A DNA stretch of 64,000 nucleotides from Methylopila capsulata (GCF_016907975.1 NZ_JAFBCY010000003.1:744001-808000), one strand, 5' to 3'. Shown: positions 25,764 through 34,895, numbered from the stretch's first letter. Numbers and translations: made by a program. The notes: generated by a model from the sequence alone, not told the origin.

Positions 25764-27593
25764 ATGGAACATTCCGCAGCCCCCGGACCGCTGATCGGCA
25801 TCCTCGTCTTCCTGGTGGCCGCGGTCGTCGCCGCGCCGATCGCCCGCCGATTGGGGCTGGGCGCCGTCGTCGGCTACCTCGCGGCCGGCGTGGTCATCGG
25901 CCCCGCCGCGCTCGGCCTGTTCCGCGACCCGGATCAAGTGCTGCAGCTCGCGGAGCTCGGCGTGGTGATGCTGCTGTTCCTGATCGGGCTCGACCTCCGG
26001 CTGGAGCGCCTGATGGCGCTGCGCCGGTACGTCGTGGGCATGGGCGGCGGCCAGATCGTCGGGGCCGCCCTCGCCGTGGCGCTGTTCGCCTACCTCGGCG
26101 GCTGGGCGGCCCCCTCGGCGCTCGCGATCGGCGTCGCGCTCTACTCCTCGGCCACCGCCATGGCGCTCCAGATCCTCGACGAGCGCGGCCATCTCAATCG
26201 GCCCTACGGCGAGAAGACGTTCGCGGTGCTGCTGGCGCAGGACATCGCCGTCGTGCCGGCGCTGGCGCTCATTCCGTTTCTCGGAGCGCCGGCGGGCGCC
26301 CCGAGCGAGAGCTGGGTCCATACCCTCGCGTCGGCCGCCATCGCGATCGGCGCCCTCGCCGGGATCGTGGTCGCGGGCCGCTACCTGCTCGATCCCATGT
26401 TCCGCCTGCTCGCGCGCACCGGCGCGCGCGAGGTGATGACCGCCGCCGCGCTGCTCGTCGTGCTGGGCGCGGCGGAGGTCGCGCACGCCGCGGGCCTCTC
26501 GATGGCGCTCGGCTCGTTTCTCGCCGGTGTCCTGCTCGCGACCTCCTCCTACCGGCATGAGCTCGAAGCCGACGTCGAGCCGTTCCGCGGCCTGCTGATC
26601 GCGCTGTTCTTCATGGGCATCGGCATGACGATCGACATCGGCGTGGTCTGGGACCGCCTGCCGCTGCTGCTCGCCGCGACGTCCGCCTACCTCGCGCTCA
26701 AGATCGGCGTGGCGGGAATGCTCGCCCGCCTGTTCGGAGCGCCGCTGCCGGACGCAATCCGGATCGGCTCGCTGCTTGCGGCGGCGGGCGAGTTCGTGTT
26801 CGTGCTGGTTCCGCTGTCCATGAGCAACGGGCTGATCGACGCCGAGACCGCAAGCCTGCTGTCCGCCATGGCGGCGCTCAGCCTGGTGGCGGCCCCGCCC
26901 CTCGCGGCGCTGGCCGAGCGGCTCGCCGCGAGGGCCGAGCCGACCCTGCCCGAGCCGGACGAGGACTTCGAGGGCGTCAAAGGGCAGGTGCTCGTGATCG
27001 GCTTCGGCCGCGTGGGCCAGATCGCCTCGCAGCTGCTGCTTGCGGAGGGCGTCGAGACGACCCTGATCGACGGCAACCCGGAGCGGGTCTTTCAGGCCGC
27101 CCAGTTCGGCTTCAAGGTCTATTACGGCGACGGCTCGCGCCTCGACGTGCTGCGGGCGGCGGGCGCGGACAAGGCGCGCGCCATCGTGGTCTGCGTCGAC
27201 GACCGCGAGACCGCCAAGCGCATCGTGGAGCTCATCCAGTCGAGCTTCCCGCTCACCGAGCTGGTGGTGAAGGCCTACGATCGCGGGCACGCCCTCGACC
27301 TTTACGGCATGGGCCTCGCCAACGTGGTGCGCGAGACCTTTGAGAGCGCGCTCGTCATCGGGCGCATGGCCTTGGAGGCGGTCGGCGTCGACGCCGACCG
27401 GGCGCTCGAGATCGAGGAGGACATCCGACGCCGCGACGCCGAGAAGCTCGACGTTCAGCGCGTGGAGGGCATCTACGCGGGGCGCGACCTCACCTACACC
27501 AACAAGCCGACGCCCCAGCCGCTGGCGCAGCCGAAGCGGAAGGGCGCCGTGGTCGACGACGCCGCGACGCCCGCCCCGGCCCCCGCGGAGTGA
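25764..27593 (+). CDS. CPA2-family cation/proton antiporter with TrkA-N domain
   Basis: A 609-residue KefB/KefC-like protein. The N-terminal two thirds contain about 12 helices, with GLDLRLERLMALR and LAQDIAVVPALALIPFLG (the DIAV transport motif). The last third is a Rossmann RCK/TrkA-N domain starting GQVLVIGFGRVGQIASQLL (about residue 408). It likely exchanges K+ (or Na+) for H+ under NAD(H) or glutathione control. The ATG at 25764 is chosen at MEHSAAPGPLIGI, just before the first helix. It is divergent from pabB. Confidence 0.92.
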   Translation: MEHSAAPGPLIGILVFLVAAVVAAPIARRLGLGAVVGYLAAGVVIGPAALGLFRDPDQVLQLAELGVVMLLFLIGLDLRLERLMALRRYVVGMGGGQIVGAALAVALFAYLGGWAAPSALAIGVALYSSATAMALQILDERGHLNRPYGEKTFAVLLAQDIAVVPALALIPFLGAPAGAPSESWVHTLASAAIAIGALAGIVVAGRYLLDPMFRLLARTGAREVMTAAALLVVLGAAEVAHAAGLSMALGSFLAGVLLATSSYRHELEADVEPFRGLLIALFFMGIGMTIDIGVVWDRLPLLLAATSAYLALKIGVAGMLARLFGAPLPDAIRIGSLLAAAGEFVFVLVPLSMSNGLIDAETASLLSAMAALSLVAAPPLAALAERLAARAEPTLPEPDEDFEGVKGQVLVIGFGRVGQIASQLLLAEGVETTLIDGNPERVFQAAQFGFKVYYGDGSRLDVLRAAGADKARAIVVCVDDRETAKRIVELIQSSFPLTELVVKAYDRGHALDLYGMGLANVVRETFESALVIGRMALEAVGVDADRALEIEEDIRRRDAEKLDVQRVEGIYAGRDLTYTNKPTPQPLAQPKRKGAVVDDAATPAPAPAE

Positions 27594-27651
27594 GTGGCGG
27601 CCCCGATCGCCGCGGGTTAGGGTGGGCGAGGCTCGGCGCAGGAGAGACGCG

Positions 27652-28578
27652 ATGTTCGACATGTTCGAGCTGATCCGGCGAACGCAAGGCGGCGGCGCCT
27701 TCGACCACATCGCCCGCGCCTACGGCATGACGCCGGAGCAGATGCGCGCCGCGACCGCCGCGTTGACCCCGGCCTTCGCCCAGGGCTTTCAACGCCAGTC
27801 GCACAGCGACGCCGCCGCGCGGCGGCTGCACGAGCTGATGGGGGCCGAAACCTACGCGCGCGCCTTTGAGGCCCAGGCCGCGGCGCTCGACCCCCGCGCC
27901 AAGAGCGCGGGCGAGGACGCGCTCGGCGCCCTGTTCGGCTCGAAGGACGTGTCGCGCGCCGTGGCCGCCCAGGCCGCCGCGGCCTCCGGCGTGCAGGCCG
28001 ACATCATCCGCAAGGTGATGCCGGTGCTGACAAGCGTACTGATCGGCGGGGTGATCAAGGCGGCGCAGGCTTCGCAGGCGGGCTCGCCCGAGGCTGGGAG
28101 CGGCGGCCCGTTTCCCGGCCCCTTCGGCGCGTTCTGGAACGAACTGCTGCGCGACTCGACCCGCCGCCCCGAAGCCGGCGCCGCCGACGACGCGCCGCGC
28201 AATCCGTTCACCGACTGGGCGAACGCGTTCCGGCCCGATCCCGCCAAGACGGATGGCGGCAAGGCCGAGGACGGCAAGACCGAAAGCGCCGGGAGCGACG
28301 GCCCGGCCGCCTCGAACCCGATGGGCGAGATGATGGCGGAGATGTTCGGCGGGATGTTCGGCGCCCGACCGGCAGTCGAGCCCGAGACTCAGGAGCCGAC
28401 GCCAGATCCGGCCGAGGCTCCGGCGACGGACCCGGCCAAGCCCGCCGGGACGACGCCGTTCGACCAGATGCTCGAGACCAGCCGGGAGCTTTCGGCGCAG
28501 AACGCCCGCGCCATGGAGCAGATCTTCGAGACCTTCTTCAGCGAGCAGAACGGCGAGCCGCGCAAGCCGCCCGCCTGA
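27652..28578 (+). CDS. DUF937 domain protein
   Basis: A 308-residue soluble protein. The first 150 residues show the DUF937 pattern: MFDMFELIRRTQGGG, repeated short helices, and ALGALFGSKDVSRAVAAQAAAASGVQ. The rest is low-complexity (Pro, Ala, Glu, Asp) with MGEMMAEMFGGMFG and a final helix QNARAMEQIFETFF. Its function is unknown. It follows the antiporter by 58 bp after a GGAGAG site and may be co-transcribed. Confidence 0.8.
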   Translation: MFDMFELIRRTQGGGAFDHIARAYGMTPEQMRAATAALTPAFAQGFQRQSHSDAAARRLHELMGAETYARAFEAQAAALDPRAKSAGEDALGALFGSKDVSRAVAAQAAAASGVQADIIRKVMPVLTSVLIGGVIKAAQASQAGSPEAGSGGPFPGPFGAFWNELLRDSTRRPEAGAADDAPRNPFTDWANAFRPDPAKTDGGKAEDGKTESAGSDGPAASNPMGEMMAEMFGGMFGARPAVEPETQEPTPDPAEAPATDPAKPAGTTPFDQMLETSRELSAQNARAMEQIFETFFSEQNGEPRKPPA

Positions 28579-28590
28579 TCCGCCGTCGCC

Positions 28591-28953
28591 TCAGTCCGCG
28601 CAAGCCTCGCGCGGCAGGCCCTGCTGCGCCTGGACCGCCTCGCGCCGACGCGAGACCCGCCACCGCAGGTGCGCCTTCTCCGACGCCCGGCGTTCAACCG
28701 CCAGCACGGTGAGCCGAACGGTCGGATCCCGCCACAGCGGCTCGGACGCGGCCATGCCGACGTCCGCGCGGGTGAGGCCGATGTCGGCCAGCATCTTGTC
28801 GTCGAGGCCCGCGAGCTCGCCGAGCTTCCGATGGTTGTTCCACGCCACGGCCGCGGCGAAGGCGGTTCGCATGACCGCCTGGATCTTCACGAGGGCGACC
28901 TTCGCCGGGGCGATCCGGGCGGGCGTCAGGCTCTCGATGGACGGCAGGGACAT
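28591..28953 (-). CDS. DUF1127 (YjiS-like) small protein
   Basis: A 120-residue protein with the DUF1127 signature RKLGELAGLDDKMLADIGLTRADV (key residues Leu, Asp, Asp-Ile-Gly-Leu at about 41-65) in the middle. The N-terminal half is an amphipathic Ala-rich helix and the tail is basic. Short DUF1127 proteins in Rhizobiales influence phosphate, RNA-binding and carbon traits. This one has extra residues after the motif. It is divergent from a LysR gene. Confidence 0.87.
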   Translation of the reverse strand: MSLPSIESLTPARIAPAKVALVKIQAVMRTAFAAAVAWNNHRKLGELAGLDDKMLADIGLTRADVGMAASEPLWRDPTVRLTVLAVERRASEKAHLRWRVSRRREAVQAQQGLPREACAD

Positions 28954-29159
28954 GGCAACCTCCTCGCGCCGGGACGACGTCTCTCACCTTTTGAGGGGCG
29001 GTCCGCCGCTCGGATCATCCGAGATGCTTGAAAACCGCCGCCGGCCTCCCGGGGACGAGCGAACCTTGCCTGACCCGCATTGATCAGTGAAACGAATGTT
29101 CCTAATATAGGTCATCAGATCCCGTGATGGGCGGTAGAGGCCCAGACTGTGGAGCCGCC
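28954..29159. promoter_or_regulatory. DUF1127-LysR intergenic control region
   Basis: A 206-bp divergent space. At 29079-29097 there is ATTGATCAGTGAAACGAAT, whose ATT...AAT ends and T-N11-A spacing are compatible with a LysR-type box. It is followed by the AT-rich TTCCTAATATAGGTCAT. The assignment of operator and promoters is tentative. Confidence 0.35.
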
Positions 29160-30053
29160 ATGACCGCCCTTCTCGACGTCGACCAGTTGAAGACCTTCCT
29201 CGCCATCGTCGACACCGGCTCGTTCACGCGAGCGGCCGATGTGGTGCACAAGACCCAGTCCGCGGTCTCGATGCAGATGAAGCGGCTGGAGGAGAGGATC
29301 GGGCGGGCGATCTTTGCGCGCGACGGTCGCGGAAACCGGCTGACGGAAGACGGCGAGCGACTGCTGGATTACGCCCGCCGCATCGTCCACATCTCGCGCG
29401 AGGCGGTGTCCGCCTTCGCCGACGACGCGCTGACCGGCCGGGTGCGGCTCGGCGTGCCGGACGACTACGCCGAGCGCTACCTGCCCGAGATCCTCGCCCG
29501 GTTCTCGCGCTCCAATCCGCGCGTGGAGGTGTCGGTCGTCTGCGAACCGACGAGCCATCTCATCGGCTTCATCGCGCGCGACGATCTGGACCTCGCCATC
29601 ATCACGCACGCCTCCCGCAAGCCGGTCGGCGAGATCATCCGGCAGGAGCCGCTGCTGTGGGTGACCTCGCAGCGCGCCTTGGTGCATGAGGAGCAGGTGC
29701 TTCCGCTCGCGCTCGGCACCGCCGCCTGCGAGTGGCGCGAGACCGCCATCGCCAAGCTGGAAGCGATGGGCCGGCAGCATCGAGTGCTCTATTCCAGCTG
29801 CAACTTCACCGCGGTCGGCTCCGCGGTGCTGGCGGGGCTCGCGATCTCGGTGCTGCCGGAATCTGCGCTTCGGCCGGGCATGCGGGTGCTCGGGCCGGCC
29901 GAGGGCTTCCCGTCGCTGCCCACCTGCAAGATCGCCCTGCTGCGCAACACCGGATCGCTGACCGAGACCGCGCAGGCGCTCGCCGACCACATCGTGGCGA
30001 GCCTCGACAACATGTCGGCGAACTACGAAGACCGCGCGATCGCCGCGGAGTGA
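29160..30053 (+). CDS. LysR family transcriptional regulator
   Basis: The 297-residue protein has an N-terminal winged helix (FLAIVDTGSFTRAADVVHKTQSAVSMQMKRLEE, about 13-46) and a C-terminal effector domain. It belongs by sequence feel to the LrhA/LsrB/VtlR-like group of Rhizobiales. Four cysteines (128, 190, 214, 256) lie in the effector domain, so redox sensing is possible but unproven. In this order VtlR-type regulators control DUF1127 small proteins; here one is divergent, which supports that reading. Start: ATG at 29160 after GGAG. Confidence 0.9.
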   Translation: MTALLDVDQLKTFLAIVDTGSFTRAADVVHKTQSAVSMQMKRLEERIGRAIFARDGRGNRLTEDGERLLDYARRIVHISREAVSAFADDALTGRVRLGVPDDYAERYLPEILARFSRSNPRVEVSVVCEPTSHLIGFIARDDLDLAIITHASRKPVGEIIRQEPLLWVTSQRALVHEEQVLPLALGTAACEWRETAIAKLEAMGRQHRVLYSSCNFTAVGSAVLAGLAISVLPESALRPGMRVLGPAEGFPSLPTCKIALLRNTGSLTETAQALADHIVASLDNMSANYEDRAIAAE

Positions 30054-30069
30054 ACGCCCGCCGCCGGCG

Positions 30070-30750
30070 CTACGCCGAGACGTTCGTCGCCTTGGTGACG
30101 ATGCGCTCGCCTTCGATCTCGGCTTCGATCGTCACCGCCATGTTCGCCGCCTTGGCGACGAGGCCGGCGTAGAACGGCTGGATGACGTGGGCGTCGACCC
30201 GGTCGTCCGGCGCGCGGCCCGCCAGCAGGTCGACCACGTTGCCCGGCACGCGGGCGGTCGGGCCGGTCGCGACGATGCGGAACGCGGTGGCGTCGCCCTC
30301 GCCTTCCGACGTCACGGCGATGACGCCGCCGCGCGGGATGGTGGTGGTCGCGACCAGCACTAGGTTCAGAAGCAGCTTCACCTTGTTCTTGAGGAGCAGT
30401 TGGCGCGGCGCCTCCCAGGTGAGCTTGGTCTTCTGGTCCTCGATGAAGCCGCGCGCGACCTGCTCGGCGTCGCCGAGGTCGAGCATGGCCGCCGCTGAGC
30501 CCGCCGCGCCGAAGGCGATGCGGCAGAACTGCAGGCGGGCGGAGGCCTGCGCCGCGCTCTTCTTGATGAGGTCGAAGGCGAAGCCGCGCATGCCCTCGTC
30601 CTTCTCGTCCTCGAGGATCTCGAGGCCGTTGACGATGGCGCCCACCGGGCTGATCACGTCGTGGCAGACCCGGCTCGCGATCAGCGCCGCGAGGTCGAGG
30701 GCGTCGAGCGTGATCACGCCCGAAGGCGGCGTCGCATCGGAGGTTGACAT
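30070..30750 (-). CDS. chpT: Histidine phosphotransferase ChpT
   Basis: It passes phosphate from the hybrid kinase CckA to CtrA and CpdR, controlling the alphaproteobacterial cell cycle. The 226-residue protein has the phospho-accepting histidine His30 in RVCHDVISPVGAIVNGLEIL, then the DHp-like helix pair and a degenerate ATPase-like C-terminal domain lacking kinase motifs. Length and motif match ChpT. The start is ATG 30748-30750. It is divergent from cysQ. Confidence 0.92.
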   Translation of the reverse strand: MSTSDATPPSGVITLDALDLAALIASRVCHDVISPVGAIVNGLEILEDEKDEGMRGFAFDLIKKSAAQASARLQFCRIAFGAAGSAAAMLDLGDAEQVARGFIEDQKTKLTWEAPRQLLLKNKVKLLLNLVLVATTTIPRGGVIAVTSEGEGDATAFRIVATGPTARVPGNVVDLLAGRAPDDRVDAHVIQPFYAGLVAKAANMAVTIEAEIEGERIVTKATNVSA

Positions 30751-30885
30751 GGGGGCTCCTGCCGGCGCTTTGGGAGCGGCTTCCGGGCCGGCGACTCGTC
30801 GGCGCCGCCCGGCCGCGACGTCTGGCCTGATACACGCTGCCGTCTCCGCCCTCAAGCCGAAGCCTTCTGGAAGGACACAGAGCCC

Positions 30886-31683
30886 ATGACCGACCTCGCG
30901 TCGCTCCACGCGCTCGGCGCCCTCTGCGTCGAGGCCGGCCGGGCGATCCTGGACGTCTACGACGCCGAGGCCATCGTGGTGCGCTCGAAGGACGACCGCA
31001 GCCCCGTGACCGACGCCGACGAGCGCGCGGAGGAGATCCTCCACGCCGGCCTCGCCAGGCTGTTTCCGGGCGTGACGGTCATCGCGGAAGAGGCGACCTC
31101 CCGCGACGGCGCGCCGGCGGCGGCGCCCGAGACCTTCCTGCTGGTCGACCCGCTCGACGGCACCCGCGAGTTCATCAACCGCAACGGTGAATTCACGGTT
31201 AACGTGGGGTTAATCCGGAACGGAACGCCGATCGCCGGCTGCGTGCATGCGCCGGCGCTCGGCGCGACCTGGATCGGCGCGGCGGGCCTCGGCGCCTGGA
31301 AGGCCGAAGCGGCGGTCCGCGAGGTCCCCGCCCCGGCCGCCTATCGGCCGATCGCGGTCCGGCCGCGCCCGGCCGCCGGCCTCTGCGCGGTCGCGAGCCG
31401 CAGCCATTCCGACGCCGAGACGGAGGCGTTCCTCGAAAAGCTCGGCGTCGTCGATCGCCGCTCGGCGGGGTCGTCGCTGAAGTTCTGTCTGGTCGCGGAG
31501 GCCGCGGCCGACGTCTACCCGCGCTTCGGTCCGACGATGGAGTGGGACACCGCGGCGGGCCACGCCGTGCTCGCCGCCGCCGGCGGCGCGGTGACGCGGC
31601 CGGACATGACGCCCTTCGGCTACGGCAAGGCGGACGCGGGCTTCAGGAACGGCGGCTTCGTCGCCTGGGGCGCGCGGGACTGA
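30886..31683 (+). CDS. cysQ: 3'(2'),5'-bisphosphate nucleotidase CysQ
   Basis: It hydrolyses PAP (and PAPS), a by-product of sulfate assimilation and sulfotransfer. The 265-residue inositol-monophosphatase-family protein has the metal motifs EEA (68-70), DPLDGTREFI (88-97) and a C-terminal EWDTAAGHAVL. The KDDRSPVTDAD segment is typical. The start is ATG 30886 after AAGGA. Confidence 0.93.
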   Translation: MTDLASLHALGALCVEAGRAILDVYDAEAIVVRSKDDRSPVTDADERAEEILHAGLARLFPGVTVIAEEATSRDGAPAAAPETFLLVDPLDGTREFINRNGEFTVNVGLIRNGTPIAGCVHAPALGATWIGAAGLGAWKAEAAVREVPAPAAYRPIAVRPRPAAGLCAVASRSHSDAETEAFLEKLGVVDRRSAGSSLKFCLVAEAAADVYPRFGPTMEWDTAAGHAVLAAAGGAVTRPDMTPFGYGKADAGFRNGGFVAWGARD

Positions 31684-31702
31684 CCGCGGGCGGACGCGCC
31701 GC

Positions 31703-32227
31703 TTACGGCGTGAGGTCGCGCTCGACCGCGGGCCATTCGGCGACGGCCGGCGCGGGGTCGGCGAAGGAGTCGCGGGCGTCGGGCGAGCGGAACAGGTAGA
31801 GCCGGTCGCGGAGCACCGCGAAGACCTGCGGATGGCCCGCCGCCGCACGGCCGCGCGCGACCGCCAGAGGGTCGTAACCGCCGAACTGGGGCGCGTAGAC
31901 CTCCGGGGCGCTGAGGAAGACCGCGCGGTTCGCGGCGCTGGCGAACCGCCAGGCGGCCCCGCCCCATTCCGCCTCGAACACCCGCTTGCCCAGCACCGGG
32001 CGTCCTTCGGTGAAGTAGGCCACGGGATCGTAGCCGAACAGCGCGATGCCGCTGGCGGGATCGGCCACCACGCGCTCGTTGAGGCCCGGCGTCGCGGCCG
32101 CCGGCGCGGCGCAGGCCAGCCCGGCGCAGAGCGCGCCGAAGGCCAGAACGCCGGTCAGGGTCGTCTCGAACGCCACGGGCTGAGCGTCTCCTCGCAGGTT
32201 CGCCGGAATGGGAACCGTCCGCAGCAT
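31703..32227 (-). CDS. YHS domain-containing secreted protein
   Basis: A protein of about 174 residues. A hydrophobic signal-like stretch (GVLAFGALCAGLACAAPAAA) precedes the YHS-type domain GIALFGYDPVAYFTEGRPVLG and WRFASAANRAVFLSAPEVYAPQFGGY. YHS proteins are often associated with metals, especially copper. The start is uncertain: ATG at 32227, a TTG at 32275 or GTG at 32174-32176 (which has GAGGAG upstream and gives a compact signal peptide) are all possible. It is a single gene. Confidence 0.82.
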   Translation of the reverse strand: MLRTVPIPANLRGDAQPVAFETTLTGVLAFGALCAGLACAAPAAATPGLNERVVADPASGIALFGYDPVAYFTEGRPVLGKRVFEAEWGGAAWRFASAANRAVFLSAPEVYAPQFGGYDPLAVARGRAAAGHPQVFAVLRDRLYLFRSPDARDSFADPAPAVAEWPAVERDLTP

Positions 32228-32341
32228 CGGTCTTAAAACGGCTCTGTTCACCTTTGAGTAAAGCCGATCGATCAAATTCTACGAATCAGCGCGAATCCGT
32301 CTCTCCGGACGCCGCGCGCTTACGTGAAAAGGACGTACGCG

Positions 32342-32962
32342 ATGACGTGGAAGACCCTCGTCGCGGCCGCGACCCTCCTCGCAGGCTTCGCCGCCGCGAC
32401 CACCGACGCCTCCGCCCAATACGCCGGCCCGCGCGTCGAGAACGCGGCCTACTCCGACCGCCAGTACGGCGGCGCGAGCGACACCTTCTCCGCTTCCGAG
32501 ATCGTGGAGAAGGGCCACGGCTTCTTCGGCTCGATGTCGCGCGGCCTCGCCGGCATCGTCGAGAAGGCCACCAGCCAGTGGGGCGAGCCCAACGGCTACA
32601 TCCTCGGCGAGGAGGCGGCCGGCGCCTTCGTCGGCGGCCTGCGCTACGGCGAAGGCAAGCTCTTCACCCGCGGCGAAGGCGAGCAGCACGTCTACTGGCA
32701 GGGCCCTTCGCTCGGCTTCGACTTCGGCGGCGACGGCGCCCGGACGATGATCCTCGTCTACAATCTGCGCTCTCCCAACGCGATCTTCAGCCGCTTCGCC
32801 GGCATCAACGGCTCGGCCTACCTCGTCGGCGGCCTCGGCATGACGGCGCTGAAGGACTACGACACGGTCCTGGTGCCGATCCGCACCGGCCTCGGCGCGC
32901 GCCTCGGCGTCAACGTCGGCTACCTCAAGTTCACGCCGACCTCGACCTGGAACCCGTTCTGA
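32342..32962 (+). CDS. eipA: DUF1134 (EipA) envelope protein
   Basis: The 206-residue protein has a signal peptide (MTWKTLVAAATLLAGFAAATTDASA) and the DUF1134 body: SEIVEKGHGFFGSMSRGLA, GEPNGYILGEEAAGAFVGGLRYGEG, and the C-terminal RTGLGARLGVNVGYLKFT. EipA of Brucella is a periplasmic beta-barrel protein needed for envelope integrity. I chose ATG 32342 after AAGGA; GTG at 32324 would add six residues. Confidence 0.9.
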   Translation: MTWKTLVAAATLLAGFAAATTDASAQYAGPRVENAAYSDRQYGGASDTFSASEIVEKGHGFFGSMSRGLAGIVEKATSQWGEPNGYILGEEAAGAFVGGLRYGEGKLFTRGEGEQHVYWQGPSLGFDFGGDGARTMILVYNLRSPNAIFSRFAGINGSAYLVGGLGMTALKDYDTVLVPIRTGLGARLGVNVGYLKFTPTSTWNPF

Positions 32963-32991
32963 CGCCGACCGCGGCGCGCCGAACCCACGGG

Positions 32992-33020
32992 CGGCGGCCG
33001 GTCTCCGGCCGCCGTTCGGC
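32992..33020 (+). terminator. Terminator of eipA
   Basis: A 10-bp stem CGGCGGCCGG/CCGGCCGCCG with loop TCT, followed by TTCGGCTTTAT, 30 bp after the eipA stop. Confidence 0.65.
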
Positions 33021-33144
33021 TTTATGTCGCGCCGCCCCTGTGCCATCCTGAGACCCGCGAGGATCGCGGGCGCGCCCGCCGTCCGCACCCGCGAAGCACG
33101 ACGCCCAAAGGGCTGAGCGCTTTGGCCCGCCGAGTACGCCGCCG

Positions 33145-34080
33145 ATGGTCGAGCCCCTTCTCTATGCTTCGCTCGGAGCCTGCGTCGCGGGCCTCATCGG
33201 GCTGTTGCTGCTCCCCGCCATCTGGGCGCGCGCGGTCCGTCTGACGACGCGCCGGCTGGTGGGGCGGCTTCCCGTTTCGCTCGACGAGATCGTCGCCGCG
33301 CAGGACCGCCTGCGCGCGGAACATGCGATCGGCGTCCGCGCCATGGAGCGCCGCGCCGAAGCCGCGGCCGACGAGGCCGCCCGCGAACGCATCGCCGCCG
33401 GCCGGGCCCGCTCGCACGAGATGGGCCTGAAACTCGAGATCGCGAAGCTGAGGGAGAGCGTCGCCGCGCTCGAGGCCCATGGCGCGACGGTGCGCGGCGA
33501 TCTCGACCGCACCGGCGCGGAGGCTGCGGAGATTTCGAAGGCGCTCGACGCCGAACGCGCGGCCGCGATCGCGGCGCGGCGCGAGTCCGACGAGGCGCGC
33601 AAGGCGCTGTCCGAGCTGGAGCTCGCGCGCGACGCGATGCGCGTGGAGCTTGCGGCGACCGAGGCCGAACTCGCGTCGGCGCTCGCGCAACAGGCGGCCT
33701 CGGAACGCGAGATCGCCCGGCTGCGCGGCGCCGTGCAGGCCGGCGAAGCGGCGGCCTCCGGCGTGGCGGCCACGATCGAGGTCGAGCGGTCGCGCGCCGG
33801 CGAGGCCGAGGCCGCGCGGCTCGCCGCCGAGCGTCGGCTGGCCACGGAAATCGAGAGCTTCGTCGCGTTTCGCGCCGACGCCGCGCGCCCCGCCGGCGCT
33901 CCGGCGGACGCAGGCCTCGCCGCGCTCCGCGCGCGTCTGGACGAGCTGGCCGACGAGATCGTCCGGGCAAGCGGCGCGCCCCGCCCGCCGGAGCCCCCGC
34001 GCTCCCGGACGCCGCTACAGCAGGCGGCCGAGCGGGTCCGCCTCGGCTCGCTGGTCGGCGGCGAGATCGGCGCGCAGTAG
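33145..34080 (+). CDS. Membrane-anchored coiled-coil protein
   Basis: A 311-residue protein with one N-terminal helix (about 5-30, ending LPAIWARAVRLTTRRLVG) and then a very long Ala/Glu/Arg-rich coiled coil (about 50-260). It ends with a short Pro-rich segment. The N-terminal segment RRLVGRLPVSLDEIVAAQDRLRAEHA is probably the conserved part in Hyphomicrobiales relatives. Function is unknown, possibly envelope scaffolding. It is convergent with the next gene (five-base gap). Confidence 0.78.
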   Translation: MVEPLLYASLGACVAGLIGLLLLPAIWARAVRLTTRRLVGRLPVSLDEIVAAQDRLRAEHAIGVRAMERRAEAAADEAARERIAAGRARSHEMGLKLEIAKLRESVAALEAHGATVRGDLDRTGAEAAEISKALDAERAAAIAARRESDEARKALSELELARDAMRVELAATEAELASALAQQAASEREIARLRGAVQAGEAAASGVAATIEVERSRAGEAEAARLAAERRLATEIESFVAFRADAARPAGAPADAGLAALRARLDELADEIVRASGAPRPPEPPRSRTPLQQAAERVRLGSLVGGEIGAQ

Positions 34081-34084
34081 GTCT

Positions 34085-34636
34085 CTACGGCGCGATCCGG
34101 CCGACGACCTGGATCGCGTCGCCCTCCACGGTCACGACCACGATTTCGCCGGAGGCGGGAAACACGCCTGTGGCGGCGGTGACGTTGACCTGGTGCGTGA
34201 CCAGCACGGCTGCGGAGCCGGAGCGGACCGCGTCCCGAACCGCCGCTTTGGACGCCTCGAGTCCGCCCGCGCGATCCCCGTCTCCGAAGAATGAGTTCAG
34301 CCGCGGGTCCTCCGTCACGGACCCGAGCTTCATCTCCTCCGCCGTGTCGCGCGCCCGACACCACTGGCTGGTGCGCACTTCGGCGACGGCGACGCCGTGC
34401 GCCCGGAACCGCTCGCCAATGGCGCGCGCTTCGGCGCGGCCGGCGTCGTTGAGATTGCGCTGCGTGGAACAGTCGCCGAGCTTGAAAGTCGCGGGGTCGC
34501 CCACGCCCGGCGCGGTCGCGTGCCGCATCAGGGCGACATGCCCGCCGCCCCTGAGGGCGGCCCAGGCCGCCTGCTCGTCGGCTGCGGCCGCTGTCGCGGT
34601 GAGAGCGAAGACGATGGCGAGCGCTGTGCGGATCAT
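34085..34636 (-). CDS. Secreted histidine phosphatase family protein
   Basis: A 183-residue protein with a signal peptide (about 1-19, ending ATAAAAD) and the RHX motif MRHATAPG (Arg38, His39). Other family marks are CSTQRNLNDAGRAEARAIG, SQWCRARDTAE and LVTHQVNVTA (second His). It probably removes phosphate from a periplasmic substrate. The ATG at 34634-34636 is chosen; an upstream start would precede the signal peptide. Confidence 0.88.
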   Translation of the reverse strand: MIRTALAIVFALTATAAAADEQAAWAALRGGGHVALMRHATAPGVGDPATFKLGDCSTQRNLNDAGRAEARAIGERFRAHGVAVAEVRTSQWCRARDTAEEMKLGSVTEDPRLNSFFGDGDRAGGLEASKAAVRDAVRSGSAAVLVTHQVNVTAATGVFPASGEIVVVTVEGDAIQVVGRIAP

Positions 34637-34820
34637 CGCTGGATGATGGAGCTCGAGAGGCTCCGCGTCAGGCCACCGACGATCACGAGCGCGTGGGCGG
34701 CGGGAGAAGACGCCCACGCGGCTTCGCGTGAGGTGAACGCCCCGCCTGGCGCTCCACGTCGCCCCGGCCGGAGCGCCGGGGCCTATAGCCCGCCGTCAGG
34801 GATCGTTCTGGAACGGCGGG

Positions 34821-34853
34821 GTGATGGGTTCCGGGACAAGCCCGGAACGACGG
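34821..34853. repeat. Short hairpin repeat (family D), copy 2
   Basis: Core TTCCGGGACAAGCCCGGAA with GTGATGGG before and CGACGG after. It matches 4956-4990 and lies between serA and the phosphatase gene. Confidence 0.6.
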
Positions 34854-34895
34854 CGTGGCTCCCTGCGTCACCCAAAGCCGGGAGCGTCCTGCGCT

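Noticed and set aside
25290-27710. An 806-codon open frame on the minus strand opposite the antiporter gene
   Set aside because: It is the antisense shadow of the antiporter and DUF937 genes in GC-rich DNA; its Arg/His/Glu-rich translation has no domain and crosses pabB.
31199-31213. TTAA-CGTGGGG-TTAA, a CtrA-box match
   Set aside because: It lies inside the cysQ coding sequence and encodes conserved residues NVGLI; probably coincidence.
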